A DNA stretch of 64,000 nt from Hirudinaria manillensis (GCA_034509925.1 CM067535.1:777501-841500), one strand, 5' to 3'. Counted from the first letter of the stretch, positions 51,356 through 64,000 are shown. The notes: generated by a model not told the origin, from the sequence alone. Numbers and translations are program-made.

Positions 51356-51593
51356 TTAGCTTAATAGAACACAGGTAACATTAGCTTCGGGAATTTGTTA
51401 TTGTTTTTTAACTGGTTTGAACAGAAATTCAAGTAAGGGAAGAAAATTGAGTAAATTATGTGTAATTGCTAAATTGAAAATTGAAAATAACTAAAAAACC
51501 ATTGCAATTTTTTTTACGGTTTAACTTCGCCATCGCCATTGATTTGATGTAATCAAGGTTTCCCTTACTGACCGGGTCGTAACCTATTGGGAT
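51356..51593. promoter_or_regulatory. Compact bidirectional promoter region, TMEM9 / CLYBL
   Basis: Only 238 bp separate the two divergent start codons, so both transcripts must start within it or very near. A less AT-rich patch (CTTCGCCATCGCC and GACCGGGTCGTAACC, about 51527-51580) sits on the CLYBL side. No TATA box is clear. Confidence 0.6.
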
Positions 51594-53284
51594 ATGTTTG
51601 TTACAAAACTTGTTCGTTCGGTTTTGCCTAGCTCAAAGGCATCGTTGAGGAAGTTTGCATCAGGTGATTCTGTGAAAAAATTCACCCCTAGAAGAGCTTT
51701 GTTGTATGTCCCTGGAAACGATGAGAGGAAAGTGGAAAAGATACCTTCTTTAAATGCAGATTGTGTTGTTTTGGACTGCGAAGATGGAGTTGCCGTCACT
51801 AGCAAGGTAAATATTAATTGCAATGGAAATGGAATAGCAAACCAGTACTAAATGATTTTGTTAAATTTCCAAAAGGAGGCTGCCAGGGTTACTATTAAAA
51901 GAACACTGGATTTGATGGATTTTGGAAGAACCGAACCAATAGTTCGCATAAATTCTATAAGCAGTGGTTTGGCTGAGGAAGATCTGAAGGTCATATTACA
52001 GGCTACTCATTTACCACCTACCATCATGTTACCCAAAGTGGAAAAACCATCGGAATTTGAATGGGTAAGTTTATTGAACTACAACGACACTCCATGCTTT
52101 AGTTTGGAAATTAGTTTTGTCTGCAATTAGTTTTCTTTGTTGTCAAATCAGTTGGCAGAGGCTTTACATGACAGATTAAAAGAATTGAACAAAGGGAAGC
52201 TGGGGATCTTCAACACAATAATTTTTATTGAGAGTGCATTGGGTCTATTAAACTTTGAGGCCATCTGCAGGAGAGCTCAAGAATTGATGGATTTGGGTGT
52301 ACCCCTCTGTTTGGAGGGAGTTGTTTTTGGCTCTGATGACTATTGTGCCAGCATTGGTAAGATTTTCTGAAATTTATATTAATAATATTAAATTTGTTAG
52401 TTCCAGTTGGTTTAATTTTAATTTTTTCGGCTGTATAAGGTGAATTAAAGCAGCAGTTTAAAAATATTTCGAGTTTTCTCTGAATTTGATCAAATTTTGC
52501 TCAGGAGCTCAAAGGACAAAAGATGCAAGAGAATTGATCTATGCCAGGCAAAAGATTGTTTCAGTTGCAAAAGCTTTCCAGTTGCAAGCCATTGATATGG
52601 TCCACATTGACTTTAAAGGTCAGTTTAACTTCCTTCAACTGCATTGGGATTACATTAATTGGCCTATTATATTATATATTAACTTAGAAATTTGAGATTA
52701 CTGATTTTCTATTATTATTATTATTATTATTATGAAAATTATCTTTGTTTTAAGATGTTGAGGGCTTGAGGATGCAGTCTGAGGAAGGTGCCAAAATGGG
52801 TTTCACAGGTAAGCAGGTGATCCATCCTTCTCAGATTCCTGTCGTCCAAGAATGCTTCACTCCTTCTCCAGAGAAGGTGGAATGGGCGACAGAATTAATC
52901 AAGGGTTTCAATGCCCATCAAGCTGTTGGGAAGGTCTGAGATCGTGTAAATCTTTTAAATAAATAAATTTGAAATATATTCAATTTAATTCCTATTTGAT
53001 TTAAATTTTTAATACGAACTAGCAGAAATTACGATGAAATGGTCTTAATTATTTAACCAATTTTTAATTATATTTTATTGGTCCTAATTATCCTCTTAAT
53101 ATTAACTTTTCAGGGAGCTTTTGTGTTTCGAAACGTGATGATAGACATGCCTCTCTTGAAACAAGCCCAAAGCATCGTCCAATTTGTAGAGCACTTTAAA
53201 CCTACTTCCAAGTCGTCCCCGACCGAAGATGCAGACAACGACGAGGGAAAGAGTTCATCGTCATCTGCAACTCCTAACAAATAA
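51594..53284 (+). CDS. CLYBL: Citramalyl-CoA lyase, mitochondrial (CLYBL), 6 exons, ~356 aa
   Basis: Mitochondrial CitE/HpcH-family lyase that splits citramalyl-CoA into acetyl-CoA and pyruvate, the last step of itaconate breakdown, which protects B12-dependent methylmalonyl-CoA mutase. Exons: 51594-51806, 51876-52064, 52152-52356, 52505-52618, 52755-52933, 53114-53284. The N-terminus is basic and Ser-rich, as in a matrix-targeting peptide. Seen: RRALLYVPGNDERKVEKIP, DCVVLDCEDGVA, VRINSISSGLAEEDL, MLPKVEKP, FIESALGLLNF, VVFGSDDYCASIGA, IYARQKIV, MGFTGKQVIHPSQI and MIDMPLLKQAQ. The acidic residues of the metal and CoA site (LPKVE, FIES, FGSDD) are in place. The last ~35 residues are a Ser/acidic extension not needed by the fold. 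AATAAA is at 53650. Confidence 0.95.
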
Positions 53285-54598
53285 TTCTATTTTCCTATTG
53301 TTTTGGTGATAAACTTTCATTTCTGATTTCCTAATCCGTATATTATACGAAGGTTTTGCTTTAAGAACAAAGTCCTATTTTGTTGTTGTTGTTATGTTGA
53401 CTCTGTCCTAATTATGTTGTTATAAGCGAGGAAACACTATTTTTTCATAGAATATCATAATTATATTTTTCTTGTTAATGTTTGATGAATGATTGATTGA
53501 ACGAACGAATGAATGTGTACTTATTATCTTTTCGGGCAAAATTTGTTACAATCACTGTTTCAATGGTTGCTTGGTCTGGTTTATGAGTTACATTTGTCAC
53601 GTTGTGGATGGTCTTGGTGTTTCTCTGTGGATATATATTGACTTAGATTAATAAATATTACAGTTTCAAATCTTATATCGTGCCTGTCAAAATCATTATC
53701 TGGTATTTGTAGATATTTTCTTTAGTAAAGTGTGACTCCTGCAAGATCATAATCCAGAATTTTGGTCCAAGATGATTTTGGTCATCTTGTGGTACAGTAT
53801 TTTGAGCAGAATTTTTTTAATGGAAATGTCAAGTGATATGGATGCAGTTCTGGTAAAAGTTGCAAATACAAAATTAATTGCTTGTAGAATGGTCAGCCAT
53901 CAAATCAAGGTGATAATGGATCGGATATAGTCACAATAAATTGTGGAAATCGGTTATGGCAAGTAAAGGTGAATTAGATTTAAACCCACATTTGGATTTG
54001 TTGACTGTTTGACAAGGTTTGGAGAAAACCAACATCCATATATAATGGGAAATCTGTTGAAATGGGGTTGTTGGTGATGAAATACTCACTTTAGAAGTGA
54101 AAATTCACAAATATTATTGCAATAAAGCCAAAAGTAAGTTAATTTTTAAGAAGACAAATATATTAAGTTAACATTCAACATCTTGTTCTGGGCAGGGATT
54201 CCTAAATCGATGTATATTGTAAGTTTTATAAGTTAGGAAATATGATGCCATTCAAAATTCAGCAATACCTTATAAAGTTCCTCTTGAAGCTTTATAGAAT
54301 TTGAGAAATGACGGCTATGTTACTGTGTATTTCGCCAATATCTTTTATATAACTTCGGGGAAACATAAGTGTAATATCATTTTAACAATTATATTTTCGC
54401 TTAAATTAATTTTAAAATTACCCAATATACCTTTTTAATTCAAATGCAGAATTTTTCCAATCGTAACGATTTGTTAAGCGTTTCATGAATATTTTGTTAT
54501 TATTTCTATCACTTAACTCCATGTTGAGCAAATATACCGTTGGTCGATAGGTGTGCGATATTCGGTTTCTTCGAATGTGTTTATAATTTGGATTAAAT
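53285..54598. other. CLYBL 3' UTR and SCAF4/8 upstream region
   Basis: AATAAA at 53650-53655 probably ends CLYBL. The remaining ~900 bp to the SCAF start codon has no coding region I can support and should hold its promoter and 5' UTR. Confidence 0.5.
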
Positions 54599-57247
54599 AT
54601 GGAAGCCGTTAAAGCCTTTAATGATGAGGTAAGAATTTTGTGTCTGTTAAACAGTCTTTAGAAATTTGCATAACTGGAATTTTCTCTAATCAAATGACTT
54701 ATCTGAAATATTTATATTGGTGTATAACAAATCATTTGCCCTATTAGAGTAAAGACTAGGGCAGCATCGCAACATGTTACTGTTTTATTGAACATAGATT
54801 GTTCAAACTGATGTCTGATCAGCTCCAAAGGTGATATGTCATTTGTAAATAATTAACTTGTTGTTCCAGTTGTTCTCTGTTCAAGAGACAAAAGGACCAA
54901 TCTCCAGGGCTAAGATGGCAAAGATAACATCCATAGCTATTAAGACAGTGAAGTTCTACAAGCATGTTGTTCATGGTGTTGAAAAATTCATTCAGAGGGT
55001 AGGACTGCATTTCAATATGTGTTCATGTTTTATATTTTGACTGATCATTGAACAGAGTGATGTGGAGCACAAAATACCAGGTCTCTATGTCATGGACTCC
55101 ATAATCCGTCAGTCGATTCATAGATTCGGTGCCGAAAAGGATGTCTTTGCCTCCAGATTTGCAAAGAATATTTTTGGCACATTTCAACATCTACTTCAGT
55201 GCAAGGAGGATGAGAAAGTATGTGAAAAAAAATTCATGCCACGACATGATGATGCTATTTTGTTGATGGAATAAATTGTTAATTGTTATTGTTTTTAACT
55301 TATATTAACTTATTACATAACTTATTGCAACAGGTGAAGATTGTTCGTGTACTTCAACTGTGGCAGAAAAATTCGGTCTTTTCAAATGATTTGATTCAGA
55401 AATTATTGGATCTTATTGAAAAGTCTTCTGAAGGTTGAATTGAAACTTGAAATTTATGTTTCCTATAATCATTTTCTCAATCTAGGAGTTTTGCTTAAAA
55501 AGGAACGGTCCATTCCGACGAAACGAGCAACGTTGACATGTCGATGGCTTCAAACGAGGGTGAACCTTTGCCAGAAACAGGTTCTCAACCATTGGATTCT
55601 TCACAGATTTTGAGCAATGTTTGCCAAATGTTGCAGTCCGATAAGGTTGACACCCCTATTAAACTTTTCCACGAACAATTCTGATCTTATTTATCTTATT
55701 TCAGGCAATGCAAATCAATCAATTATTACAACAAGTTGCCAACAACCATCCACAGTTGTTGCCACAACTTTCTCAAATCATCCAACTTTCTCAGAATCAA
55801 AACTCATCCGACGGCGAGCATAAAAACACCTCGGAAACGGCTCAGACTTCCGAGCAAATGCCGGGCGTTCGGAACGACCTGCCGAGCACTTCCGGTTTTT
55901 CTTCCGGCGATTTTGAAGGCTCAGCTAGGATGACCAGCTGGCAAATTGATGGTTCCAAGAGGTAATAAAGCTTTAAGATGGAAATTTATGTCCCTATTTT
56001 TTTTGTTGAATTATCATATCGGCATCTTATTATCTACAGCAGTTTCTCCGATCCCTCAAAAGATTGGAAGAACGACTACCAGGCGATCCGAGACTCTTCG
56101 GCGGAGGCCGGAGGTCATGCATTTGGAAACTACAATTTGTTTCCACCGAGTCACTCGCAACAACATCAAGCAGCAGGCAACAATAACAACAACTTTGTGG
56201 AAAGAGAGGAGGGAGAAACGTGGGATGATGAAGAGATGAATCATTACCAACACCACGGTGTCGGTGAAATGGATTACTATAACAACAACAAGCACCAGTG
56301 GGGCGACCATCGCCATGACGACAGACATTTTCCAAGAAAACGCAGGAGATCTGGGGACAGGTTGGTCAACAAACTTAAATGTATTTGTATCTACAAACTT
56401 TATATACAAACTTAAATATATATATGTATCTACGAACTTTATATACAAACTTAAATATATATATGTATCTACAAACTTTATATACAAACTTAAATGTATA
56501 TATGTATCTACAAACTTTATATACAAACTTAAATGTATATGTATATGTTTATACAAACTTTATATACAAACTTTTATGTATATGTATCTACAAACTTTAT
56601 ATACAAACATTGATTGCAGAGGAAGCAATGATAGGTCGCAAAGATCAAGGTCGCGAGAGAAAAGAAGGAGGTCAAGGTCAAGAGAGAGGAGTTACAGGTT
56701 TGTCGATGTTGACATCGATTTGTTATTATCGAAAGTAACATTGTGATTGTTATTGTTATTATCATCATCATCACCAACGTCATTATCATCATCATCATCA
56801 TCATCATCATCATTGTTATGATGTCTTTCAAACAGGTCCAACTCCAGAGAAAGATATGAAGGAAGGCAGAGGAAAGAAATGGAGAGGGAGGAAAGGCAAT
56901 CCCTTCCTGTGTCCAAACCTGAACACGTCCTCAGTGAGTGATGGCCCTGTTGAAGGATTATGTTGTTGATTAAGTACTAATTTATTTACTAATTTATCTT
57001 TTGTTTACAAATATTAGAGATATAAATTTTCGACGACTCAGGCGGATGACCAGGGAGCTTTTAAGCGACCTAGTTTTAGTTTTAATGATAGTAATTGTTG
57101 CGTTAGTAATTAGCAGTTGCAAGAATGTTTGTTTTCTAAGAAATAAGCACAATTGTAAATTTCGAAACTCAAAGTCTGCCTAATAACATTAACTAATAAT
57201 AATAATAATAATGATAATAATAATAATAATAATAATACCAATAATAA

Positions 57248-57284
<37 letters not shown>

Positions 57285-60200
57285 TTATTAACCACAGTCT
57301 GCTCGACCAGTCTCTGGATCGGACACCTCAACAAACACACGACGGAGCAGGAGTTGAAGATGGAACTCTCCAATTATGGGATCGTGACCTCTCTAAATGT
57401 AAAACCATCGTCTCAATTCTTTTTTTGGCAAAATAGATATTAATTTAGAAGTAAACCCAGTACTTTTTCTGCCTTAACATCCTAGGACTTAGGATTAAAA
57501 AGGCACTTTAAATGTAACATTTGCTAATTGAATTGAATTTTCACAACAATTAAATTAAATTAAATTAATTTGGTTATAAACTGTAATCAAATCGTTTGTA
57601 ATTCTGTTTCCTTGCAGCTCATTCCACCCCGGGGTTGTGCGTTTGTCACATTCTCTGCAAGGAACGAGGCACAGAAAGCATTGGAAAGGATCAAGGGAAA
57701 GAAGTTCAATAACAACGTCCTGAAGGTACGAACGTCCAGCATTATTATTTGATGTTTGAATTTATTTTATATTTGATTGCCATAATTTTACATAATTCCT
57801 ACAATTAATTTTAACAAAAAACACTTTTAAAACTCTGCTTATCATTCGTCGGACATTCTTTCTCTGAAATTCTATTTGTTTTTATTTGATTTTCTTTGCT
57901 ATCCCTTCGTAGGCGGCTTGGGCCATTGGAAGTGGAATGAAGGAATCGGAGCTGAAGGAGTTCTGGGACTTGGAGCAGGGACTGTCGTTCATTCCTTGGA
58001 GCAGACTCGATGCGGACATCGATCTCGATGCTTTGGCAGAAGGAGGAATCCTGGAGGAGGAGTCTCTGCCGAAGGATTTGCTGGGTCGGGCTGAGGATCC
58101 GTTCTGTTTGTCGGCATTTAACGATAACTGCCTGCTTAGGAAACATTTTGACGTTTAATTATTTATTTTACTTATTGATTAATTAATTGATTAACCTATG
58201 ATTACCTTGTGACGAACTGCCTAAGAAACATTTTCGAAGATCATTTATAATTTGACTGATAATTATAATTTAATATAATTTTTTATAATAATTATAATTT
58301 AATATAATAATTGATTATAGTAATTATTATTTAACTTATAATTCAACAGAGGCTCTGATGGAGAAGAGGAAGTCGGCTCGTGCGGACGACGGTCTCGCAG
58401 AACCGAACAGTGCAATCAACAACAACAACAACAACCTTAACAACTGCCAGCCTCAACCTTCAACCATCGTTCCTCCCTGCTTTCCTCATCTTCCGATGCC
58501 GCTGCCAGGTAATTAATTCGTTAATGAATATTTTAACTCCTCTGATTCGATGTTGATCGTTTAACGTTTTTATTAAGTTTATTTATTATATATTTTTTTC
58601 TCCAAATTTCACTTCTGAACGTTCAAAAGTGTTTTCTATGGAACCGATTGATCAGCAGGCATGCCACCCTTGCTGCCTCCTCCACACGGGATGATGGTGG
58701 GCATTCCTCCTCCGATGATTCCTGCGGTCGCTCCGCCGCTGTCGATGATGAGTCCAGGACAGGTCGATTGAATTGTCTCAGTTTCTTTTACTCTCATAGC
58801 GTTTTATTTTATTTTATTTTCCTTCCAAATATTCATTTTAATTCCAATTTTATTCTTTAATTTCCTTTCGTTTTATTAATTTAGTCACTAGTTTTGTATC
58901 TGATGGTTTGTTTGTTTGTCGGTGCCCTTACATCCCTTTGGGATAAAATGGAGATCGTTAAAAATTGGCTAAATAAATGTAAATAAAAGTAAATGTTTAT
59001 TATTTATTTAATCTTGTATAATAATATATCGTTAAACACTTTTTTAAAATCGTTTAACAGGGCAATCCATCCGATGGCACCGCTCCGGCATCGGCAGGAA
59101 CTCCGAGCAAACCTCTCCCAGAAGTCCACGTTCCTCCGCCGTCGTTTCCTCCACCTCCTGGTTGGAACGGACCCGGAATGAGGCCCTTGCCTCCACCCAT
59201 GCCGTTCCCTCCGCCCCCTGTTCCCATGCGACCGATGGCGCCCCCGCAGGCACTGCCTCCGAATTTTGGTCGGTTCTTTGTGTTTTTGACGGTTTTTTAA
59301 TTTCGAGTATCTGCTGTCTACCTAATTTACGAGCAATTCAATTCCACTAAGATGAAATTTTATTTTATCAGATTCTGACATGAAAGCAAATGAAAGTCTC
59401 GAATTGGACGGTGAACCGGAGTTCAACTCCCACCACGGTCAAGTTCAAAAGTCTTTCAGAGGACAACTGAGGCCGCCTCCGCTGAGGAGTCCTGGACCGT
59501 GGGCCTTCAACAATAGGGGGGGACCGAGGCCTCACCCTCCACACAGGCACCACCCCCGTGATGAAGAATTCTACAGAGATGGGCCTCATGATGGTAATGA
59601 TGACAACTTATTATTGAGTTGCAGACTATATATATATATGTTTGTCTATAATTTTGTGGATATTTGTGGTCTAGAAATTTCCTAGAATAAATTTAATCAA
59701 CAAAGTGAGAAATAAATTAACCGTCGATTTTCCTAATTCCAGGCGGACATCCCTTCCCTCCGAACAGATTCAGTCCTCGATTCAGGCCCGACCATTACCA
59801 GCATCATCATCATCACCACCAGTCGAGAGGAAGAAACAACTGGGACAGAGGAAATTTCAGAAAGAGCTTTCGAAACTGGGGAGAGAACGACGTGGGGGAA
59901 GAGCCGAGGGAGGAGTTCTACCCGGACGGGGAGAGGTTCTTCGACCAGAATAGCAGGGGCGACGAAAGGGGCCGAGAACGCAGGGACTTCCAGAGGCGTC
60001 CGGACTCGAGATGGAACGACGGAAGGAGGAACGACAGGTGGGAAGAACGCGGGAGGGGGTTCGGCAGGGGCAGGCCGAGGTGGCAGCAGGAAAGGGAGGA
60101 CCCGAGGTGGAGCAGAGGAAACCGCGGCAACCAAAACCACCAGCCTTGGGACGAAGGGAGACGTTACGACCGCCAGCACCGAGAAGAATTTCAACCAAAC

Positions 60201-60476
60201 GAGGACGCTTATGATGAGACAAGAGGAGGAGGAGGAGGAGGCGGCGCAGGCGAGAACACGACCGAGAATTGGAGAGAAGTCGGAGTCACGGAGTGCGGCG
60301 AGTCTCGGAAAGACGAATCCTCTTCGGCAGATCGAGTCGAAGAACGACCGGTTCCTCTTCCATCCGACACCCAGGACAAGAAAAGGGTGAAGAAAAGTCG
60401 CTGGGACAACAACAACGACGACGAAGACCGATCGGAGTCTGTCGCCAACGACGCCGACGGCCGAGGCGCCATCTAG
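54599..60476 (+). CDS. SCAF8: SCAF4/SCAF8-type CTD-binding SR protein, 17 exons, ~1041 aa
   Basis: Nuclear factor that binds the phosphorylated RNA polymerase II C-terminal domain and prevents early polyadenylation. Exons: 54599-54628, 54870-54998, 55056-55217, 55334-55433, 55503-55645, 55705-55961, 56040-56360, 56620-56697, 56836-56933, 57298-57398, 57618-57725, 57913-58084, 58350-58508, 58659-58762, 59061-59268, 59372-59593, 59743-60476. The CTD-interacting domain is aa ~1-140 (MEAVKAFNDE, VKFYKHVVHGVEKFIQ, VPGLYV-type IPGLYVMDSIIRQS, VRVLQLWQKN). Then a Gln/Asn-rich segment, an RS stretch (SRSREKRRRSRSRERS), an RRM (~aa 440-520; TSLWIGHLNK, LIPPRGCAFVTF) with the family extension FWDLEQGLSFIPW, a proline-rich region and an Arg/Gly-rich C-terminus. 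Vertebrates have two paralogues, SCAF4 and SCAF8. This looks like the single invertebrate form. Human SCAF8 is ~1270 aa. Confidence 0.93.
56367..56610. repeat. 39-bp tandem array in SCAF intron 7
   Basis: About six copies of a unit containing TCTACAAACTTTATATACAA, mostly 39 bp apart. It fills nearly the whole 259-bp intron and ends about 10 nt before the acceptor at 56619. Because 39 is divisible by three it is open in repeat frames (TNFIYKL), which are not genes. Confidence 0.92.
57192..57285. repeat. AAT trinucleotide tract in SCAF intron 9
   Basis: AATAATAAT with a few GATAAT, CCAATA and CTAATA breaks, ending about 12 nt before the exon 10 acceptor at 57297. Confidence 0.9.
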
Positions 60477-60739
60477 AGAGAAGAAGAAAAGGAAAAAATA
60501 AGAAAGAGAAAACTAAAGGAGAGTGACCCTAAATAACTTTGTTGGACGTTTAAAAGTTTGTTGTAATTTGTAATATGAATTCAATACTTTTTAGACTGAT
60601 CGATTATTAAACTTAACAAAAAACTCGGACATCGTACGTTAAAAATTTCTTGTTCGATGATCTTGAGAAGGTTTCGAAGCACGTTTTGAATTTTTTTTTT
60701 TTTTTGTTCTTGAAAAATGGATGCCCTCGTCTTTGCTCG

Positions 60740-60894
60740 AATAAAATCGATCGAACGGTTCTAAGATTAACGCGGTTCGGTTCGGGGTTTTATTAATTTA
60801 TTTTTATTTTATTTTATTCTTTTTTTTTTTTGTTTTAAAAGAATTAATTTCCCGAGGTTATGATGTTGTTAAGGCAATAAAGACACGAAATAAA
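60740..60894 (+). terminator. SCAF4/8 polyadenylation signals
   Basis: AATAAA at 60740-60745, 60876-60881 and 60889-60894, 264 to 418 nt after the stop codon. The last two lie 13 nt apart and are the more likely cleavage signal. Confidence 0.6.
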
Positions 60895-60998
60895 CAATGT
60901 TTAGCAGTATTTCTGTTCATCTATTCGAACCTCAGTGGATTTCCGATTTGGTCCGGCGATGAACAAAATTATTCGTTAGTAATGACGACGTTAACGCC

Positions 60999-60999
<1 letters not shown>

Positions 61000-61089
<90 letters not shown>

Positions 61090-61104
61090 TATTATTATTA
61101 TTAT
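61000..61104. repeat. ATT trinucleotide microsatellite, ~35 copies
   Basis: Nearly pure TTA/ATT run with one TAC variant near 61084. This is the longest pure trinucleotide array in the window. Confidence 0.97.
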
Positions 61105-61580
61105 ATTTGGAAACGTCACTACAATATTGATTGACTAAGCATTAATCTAAATATCGACATGCATTTTAAGAGGGCAATCCAATAATATCTCAATAAGCTA
61201 TAAAATCTTTTGATCGAAACCTTAGGTCAGACTAATTTGTCCTTCGAGTGTTTTTTTTTTGGGGAACAGAAGGTGTGGTGACGTGGATGACCAGTGGGTG
61301 GCTTAGGGTATCCTGCCCACAATGCAGCGGGTGGGTGGCGTGGATGACCATATAGGTGGCTTATATTATCCACGTTGAGCCAGCAATGAGGTCGCTCGAC
61401 TTCTTTAAAAGTAAATTTTATTCCTGACCGCTCTTCCGCTCGTCTGAGCAGACGTAAATAGCAAGTGAAATAATGAGCTTAGAAATCTCCGAGGGGACTA
61501 GAATTGAAACGATTTCGAGATTTTAATTTCAAATCAGATTTTTGGACGCTTTGTAATCCCTTACTAGGGATCCTCTTTTT

Positions 61581-61611
<31 letters not shown>

Positions 61612-61644
61612 TGGAGAGAGGCATCGAATTAAATCAACAATAAC

Positions 61645-61680
<36 letters not shown>

Positions 61681-63120
61681 GGATTATTATTAATAATAAT
61701 AATAATAACACCAACAATGGTAATGATGAGGATGACGACGACGGTAATAATATTAATATTATTTTTGATAATAACAACAACAATGACGAGAATGGTGATT
61801 ATAAATAGCAATAATAACAGCAATAATAATAATAATAATAAATAGTAATAACAACAACAACAATAATAATAATAACAACAATAATAACAACCTTAATCGC
61901 AATTCAACTTCGCCTCGTCTAATAATAGCTCAACCTTCACCACTTTTAAATAAACGTAGTGAACGATTGAAAGTTTAAAAATAAATATCCATTGTGTGGT
62001 CCAAAAAACCGGAAATGCGTCACGTCTAAAGTTGCCTCGTTGCAAGGACGCAAATCCAAGTTTTAAACCAAAGGTGGCTACTCCAGGGTCAGGGTCAGGG
62101 TCAGGGTCAGGCCCTGTTAACTCATTAAGGCTTTTCTCATTGTTTTGACATTAATTTTGATAATTTTCTGAGCAAAATCGCATAAAAATCACACTGCAAA
62201 GCTTAGGCATTGATTGGTTAAATTGGATATGTCCGATGGAATGTTAAAATCGAAAAATGGCAATCCATAAGCAAGTCTTGCTTTAAGATCTTTCTTAAAA
62301 ATTCAAGTAACATGTAATACGCATAATTCGTTGGACGTATAAAATGTATAATCCAAATTCAAGCTGTATTTGAAATTTTTGACTTTTCTATTGTTCTTAA
62401 TGTGGGTAAATCAAAAATAAATCCGACGCATCCTCATTAGAAAGTTGGTTTGTCATGAGATACTGGAGATTAGCTTCTCTTTCTATCATCTGCTGATGAT
62501 ATTTACATAACATAATAACATAATAATGACTAGATGATGAGCTTTGATGTAATAATAACACTTATTTGTTATAATTACTTTTTAAATATAACTAATGTAT
62601 TTTGTTTCACTCAAGAAAAAGCTCTTGATGTCTCTGAGTACCTTTGCGATAACGCGACGTATCTAATTATTTCATCCGAATTGTTCGGAAATGGTTTTTA
62701 ATATCTGATAATTAAAATAATTGTACTGGACAATTGACATAAACACTCGGTAAGGCTCTCCTTGAAACAAATTGGATGGATGAACGGATGGAAGGAAGAG
62801 TCCTAAAGGCAAACAAGAGTACAAACACCTGTGGAAATAACCACTCGGAGCCTAATTGCTTTCCAATTCATGACAAAACAATCAGAAAACCCTTCAAACA
62901 TTTCCATGGAAAATTCGGACCTGATGGATAGAAAACAATCCGACCGAATGGTCGAGAGAGTGGGAAAACACGTCTGCTCCTGACAATCTAAATTGGCTCC
63001 TTGCGATTGCTGTTATTGTTTCGTCCTTTGAAATTCGATTTATTGTGTCGTGGTTAGTTATTTTCTAAAATGTTAATTGTTAATTATAAAAGGTTAATTG
63101 CTAAAAGATGAACATGGACA

Positions 63121-63390
63121 GTTGTTGGAATAGCTTTTCATGTCAGGACATAAACGATGTATGCTATGTTTCCCAATGTTTCGCAAGGTATACTATGTTG
63201 CTTAATGTATGTTATACAATATATATTATGTTGGTTAATGTATATTATACAATGGTTGTTGGAATAGCTTTTCATGTCAGGACATAAACAATGTATGCTA
63301 TGTTTCCCAATGTATACTATGCAAGGTATACTATGTTGCTTAATGTATGTTATACAATATATATTATGTTGGTTAATGTATATTATACAA
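63121..63390. repeat. 134-bp tandem duplication
   Basis: GTTGTTGGAATAGCTTTTC begins at 63121 and again at 63255, and both copies continue through TGTCAGGACATAAAC, GTATGCTATGTTTCCCAATG and a TATACAATATATATTATG tail. Internal sub-repeats of TTAATGTATRTTATACAAT are also present. Confidence 0.9.
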
Positions 63391-64000
63391 TCTATATTAT
63401 GTTTTGACATTATACATGTACTTAGAAATGATTCCGTTACCCCTCGTAAACAAACAGTGGACAAAAAGCTTTTAATTTCCAAGGAATCGTTGCAATTACG
63501 TTGCCATGCAATTTCTGCATCAGGAAGAAATCTGTAATTGCCATGTTATCTTGATACAGATAATTATTATGATTATTATTATTATTATTATTATTATTGT
63601 TGTTGCTGCTAATAATAATATTATTATTACAGAGGGATGTAATTATGTTATCGTAGTTATCATTTTTGTCAGCTGGTATATTCAGCCTGTTTATTCAGCG
63701 TAGACAAGAAATTGATGAAAGCAACATTGAAATTGTAAAAACTTGAACAACATTTAAAAGTAATAAATCTTCGACTTTTCAAAATGTTTCATTCATTCGC
63801 GCATTTCTCTATTAACTTCTGAACGTCCGACACATTTCATTGAATGTCGCCATTTTGTCTCGATCTGGTTGGAACCGCTTTCAGGAAGATTTGGCCAGAT
63901 TTTGCATTTAGACGTTTGTCCTCCCATTGAGTCGCTTGCTTTTATTTTGTGCTTTTATTTAAGTTATGCGAAGATTGACACGAAAAGATGAATTAAATAA

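Larger units (their letters stand above)
60895..64000. other. Gene-free 3' flank with repeats
   Basis: No coding gene is supported on either strand. Contents: a long ATT run (about 61000-61104), an imperfect 57-bp direct repeat (61275-61371), an ATTT run (61580-61610), mixed AAT/AAC/GAC trinucleotides (61636-61895), a GGGTCA hexamer run (62086-62109) and a 134-bp tandem duplication (63121-63390). Confidence 0.6.

Noticed and set aside
56056..56831. Open frames with TNFIYKL-type repeats around SCAF intron 7
   Set aside because: The 39-bp intronic repeat is divisible by three and so stays open by chance. SCAF splices across it in phase.
59733..60222. Minus-strand Pro/Val-rich frames opposite the last SCAF exon
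   Set aside because: Complement of Arg/Gly/Glu-rich coding sequence. No independent signals.

Overview
This is eukaryotic, animal nuclear DNA. The genes are broken by many short AT-rich GT-AG introns, exons are small, AATAAA signals follow several stop codons, and the space between genes is very AT-rich and full of microsatellites and minisatellites. The identifiable genes (MCM10, TAO kinase, RBM19, SETD1, TMEM9, CLYBL, SCAF4/8) are all metazoan nuclear genes. Each is a single unduplicated invertebrate-type version, for example one TAOK and one SCAF4/8. An invertebrate bilaterian, possibly a lophotrochozoan, fits. I cannot name the species from sequence alone.

Layout: 1-3923 is repeat-rich with no gene I can prove, and includes an ~830 bp GTGA array. 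3924-13411 (+) is a 23-exon MCM10. 15271-28255 (-) is a 17-exon TAO kinase that converges on MCM10. 29796-35448 (+) is a 23-exon six-RRM RBM19, divergent from TAOK. 36272-44487 (+) is a 14-exon SETD1 H3K4 methyltransferase. 46672-49038 (+) is a four-exon gene with no family I recognise. 50111-51355 (-) is TMEM9 and 51594-53284 (+) is CLYBL, with only 238 bp between their start codons. 54599-60476 (+) is a 17-exon SCAF4/8 CTD-binding factor. 60477-64000 holds the SCAF 3' UTR and repeats.

Exon models were built by hand. Splice sites were joined only where phase and homology agreed, and every model for the seven recognised genes closes in frame from start to stop. The genes do not form an operon-like pathway. 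Several are nuclear (DNA replication initiation, rRNA processing, H3K4 methylation, Pol II 3'-end control), and the rest are a MAP3K-type kinase, an endolysosomal membrane protein and a mitochondrial lyase.

Most unusual: a tandem exon-intron triplication and a coding heptad minisatellite in MCM10; the frequent placement of tandem arrays within about 20 nt of 3' splice sites; and an orphan gene whose first and last exons are open in more than one protein-like frame. I found no transposon, CRISPR, phage-like or clearly undescribed defence system.
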